Origin: DASSFG01 sp035547915
Lineage (GTDB): Bacteria > Planctomycetota > Planctomycetia > Pirellulales > JAICIG01
NCBI GenBank assembly: GCA_035547915.1
Contig: DASZTS010000126.1
Span: forward strand, 1-6,554
Direction of reading: 5' to 3'
Length of the DNA stretch: 6,554 bases
This document shows positions 6,451-6,554 of this stretch, piece by piece (the first letter of the stretch is position 1; each line of letters begins with the position of its first letter). The notes under the pieces are model-generated. The model made no database searches. It was not told the origin of the DNA and saw only the letters and a program-made list of their open reading frames with translations. Position numbers and translations under genes: made by a program.

Positions 6451-6554
6451 GACTTCGGTGAGGAACGCGGTGTTCAACATGCAACGAATCATTTTGCCGC
6501 GGAGACTGTCCTTCTGCGGATGGCGTTTGAGGAGCGATACCGCGAAGCGTCTGA
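6415..6554 (-). mobile_element. Terminal part of an ISAs1-family insertion sequence
   Basis: The plus strand from 6415 reads CAAGGCCAGCGCATATTAAAG, resembling the CAGGG...GCATTA-type terminal inverted repeats I remember for ISAs1-family elements. The transposase stop codon lies only about 15 bp inside this end, which is usual for such elements. The rest of the element runs off the right edge. The outer boundary is estimated from that resemblance and could be a few bases away. The opposite end and any 8-10 bp target duplication cannot be seen here. Confidence 0.62.
6430..6554 (-). CDS. ISAs1-family transposase, C-terminal 40 residues (partial)
   Basis: The minus strand is open from the right edge to a TAA at 6430-6432. 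It reads RRFAVSLLKRHPQKDSLR, then GKMIRCMLNTAFLTEVLTLN and RL. The pattern (R)RFAxSLLKRHPxKxSLRxKMxRCxxNTxFLxEVL is the characteristic C-terminus of ISAs1-family (DDE, IS4-like superfamily) transposases: a basic helix followed by the FLxEVL end. The DDE catalytic residues lie upstream, outside the window. The gene overlaps the 3' end of the plus-strand ATPase gene by 21 bp in opposite orientation, a consequence of insertion rather than a natural gene arrangement. Confidence 0.78.
   Translation of the reverse strand, partial: RRFAVSLLKRHPQKDSLRGKMIRCMLNTAFLTEVLTLNRL

Noticed and set aside
1..6554. tRNA, rRNA, CRISPR array or riboswitch
   Set aside because: No cloverleaf-like ends, regularly spaced repeats beyond the two-copy IS repeat, or known aptamer core were recognised on either strand.

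Overview
This is a GC-rich bacterial window from a mobile or plasmid-like accessory region that is being eroded by insertion sequences. Almost all coding signal from the left edge to about 5.1 kb is on the minus strand. Read right to left, it starts with a small conserved-looking gene of unknown function (4821-5138). A very large gene for a fused adenine-specific DNA methyltransferase and SNF2-like helicase follows (about 143-4500). It belongs to the giant methylase-helicase family found on conjugative plasmids and phages, where phage P1 DarB is the best-known relative. To the right, divergently transcribed on the plus strand, lies a GHKL-type (Hsp90/MutL/MORC-like) ATPase gene (5557-6450).

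Both large genes are damaged. The methylase-helicase changes reading frame once, at about 3636-3640, exactly between its methylase and helicase halves. Restoring one base there would give a continuous protein of more than 1,450 residues. Its C-terminus is then cut at about 142-145, where the sequence switches to what looks like the end of an IS21-family element: a terminal TGT, two 25-bp-spaced repeats, and a ribosome-binding site with the first eight codons of a likely IstA transposase. At the right edge, the minus strand encodes the last 40 residues of an ISAs1-family transposase (6430-6554). The end of that element supplies the last roughly ten codons and the stop of the GHKL gene, so that ATPase is probably 3'-truncated and ends in a chimeric tail.

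The organism cannot be fixed from this window. The methylase-helicase family is common on alphaproteobacterial plasmids, while the two insertion-sequence ends remind me of planctomycete elements; this is recollection, not a search result. The two minus-strand genes have excellent Shine-Dalgarno sequences (CCTCCTCT and CCTCCTT on the plus strand), which supports their start choices.

Inferred function: methylase-helicases of the DarB type and GHKL/MORC-like ATPases are both recurrent parts of conflicts between mobile DNA and host (anti-restriction or defence). The divergent pair around a 418-bp intergenic region may be the remnant of such a locus. With a frameshift and two IS truncations, it is probably no longer functional as it stands.
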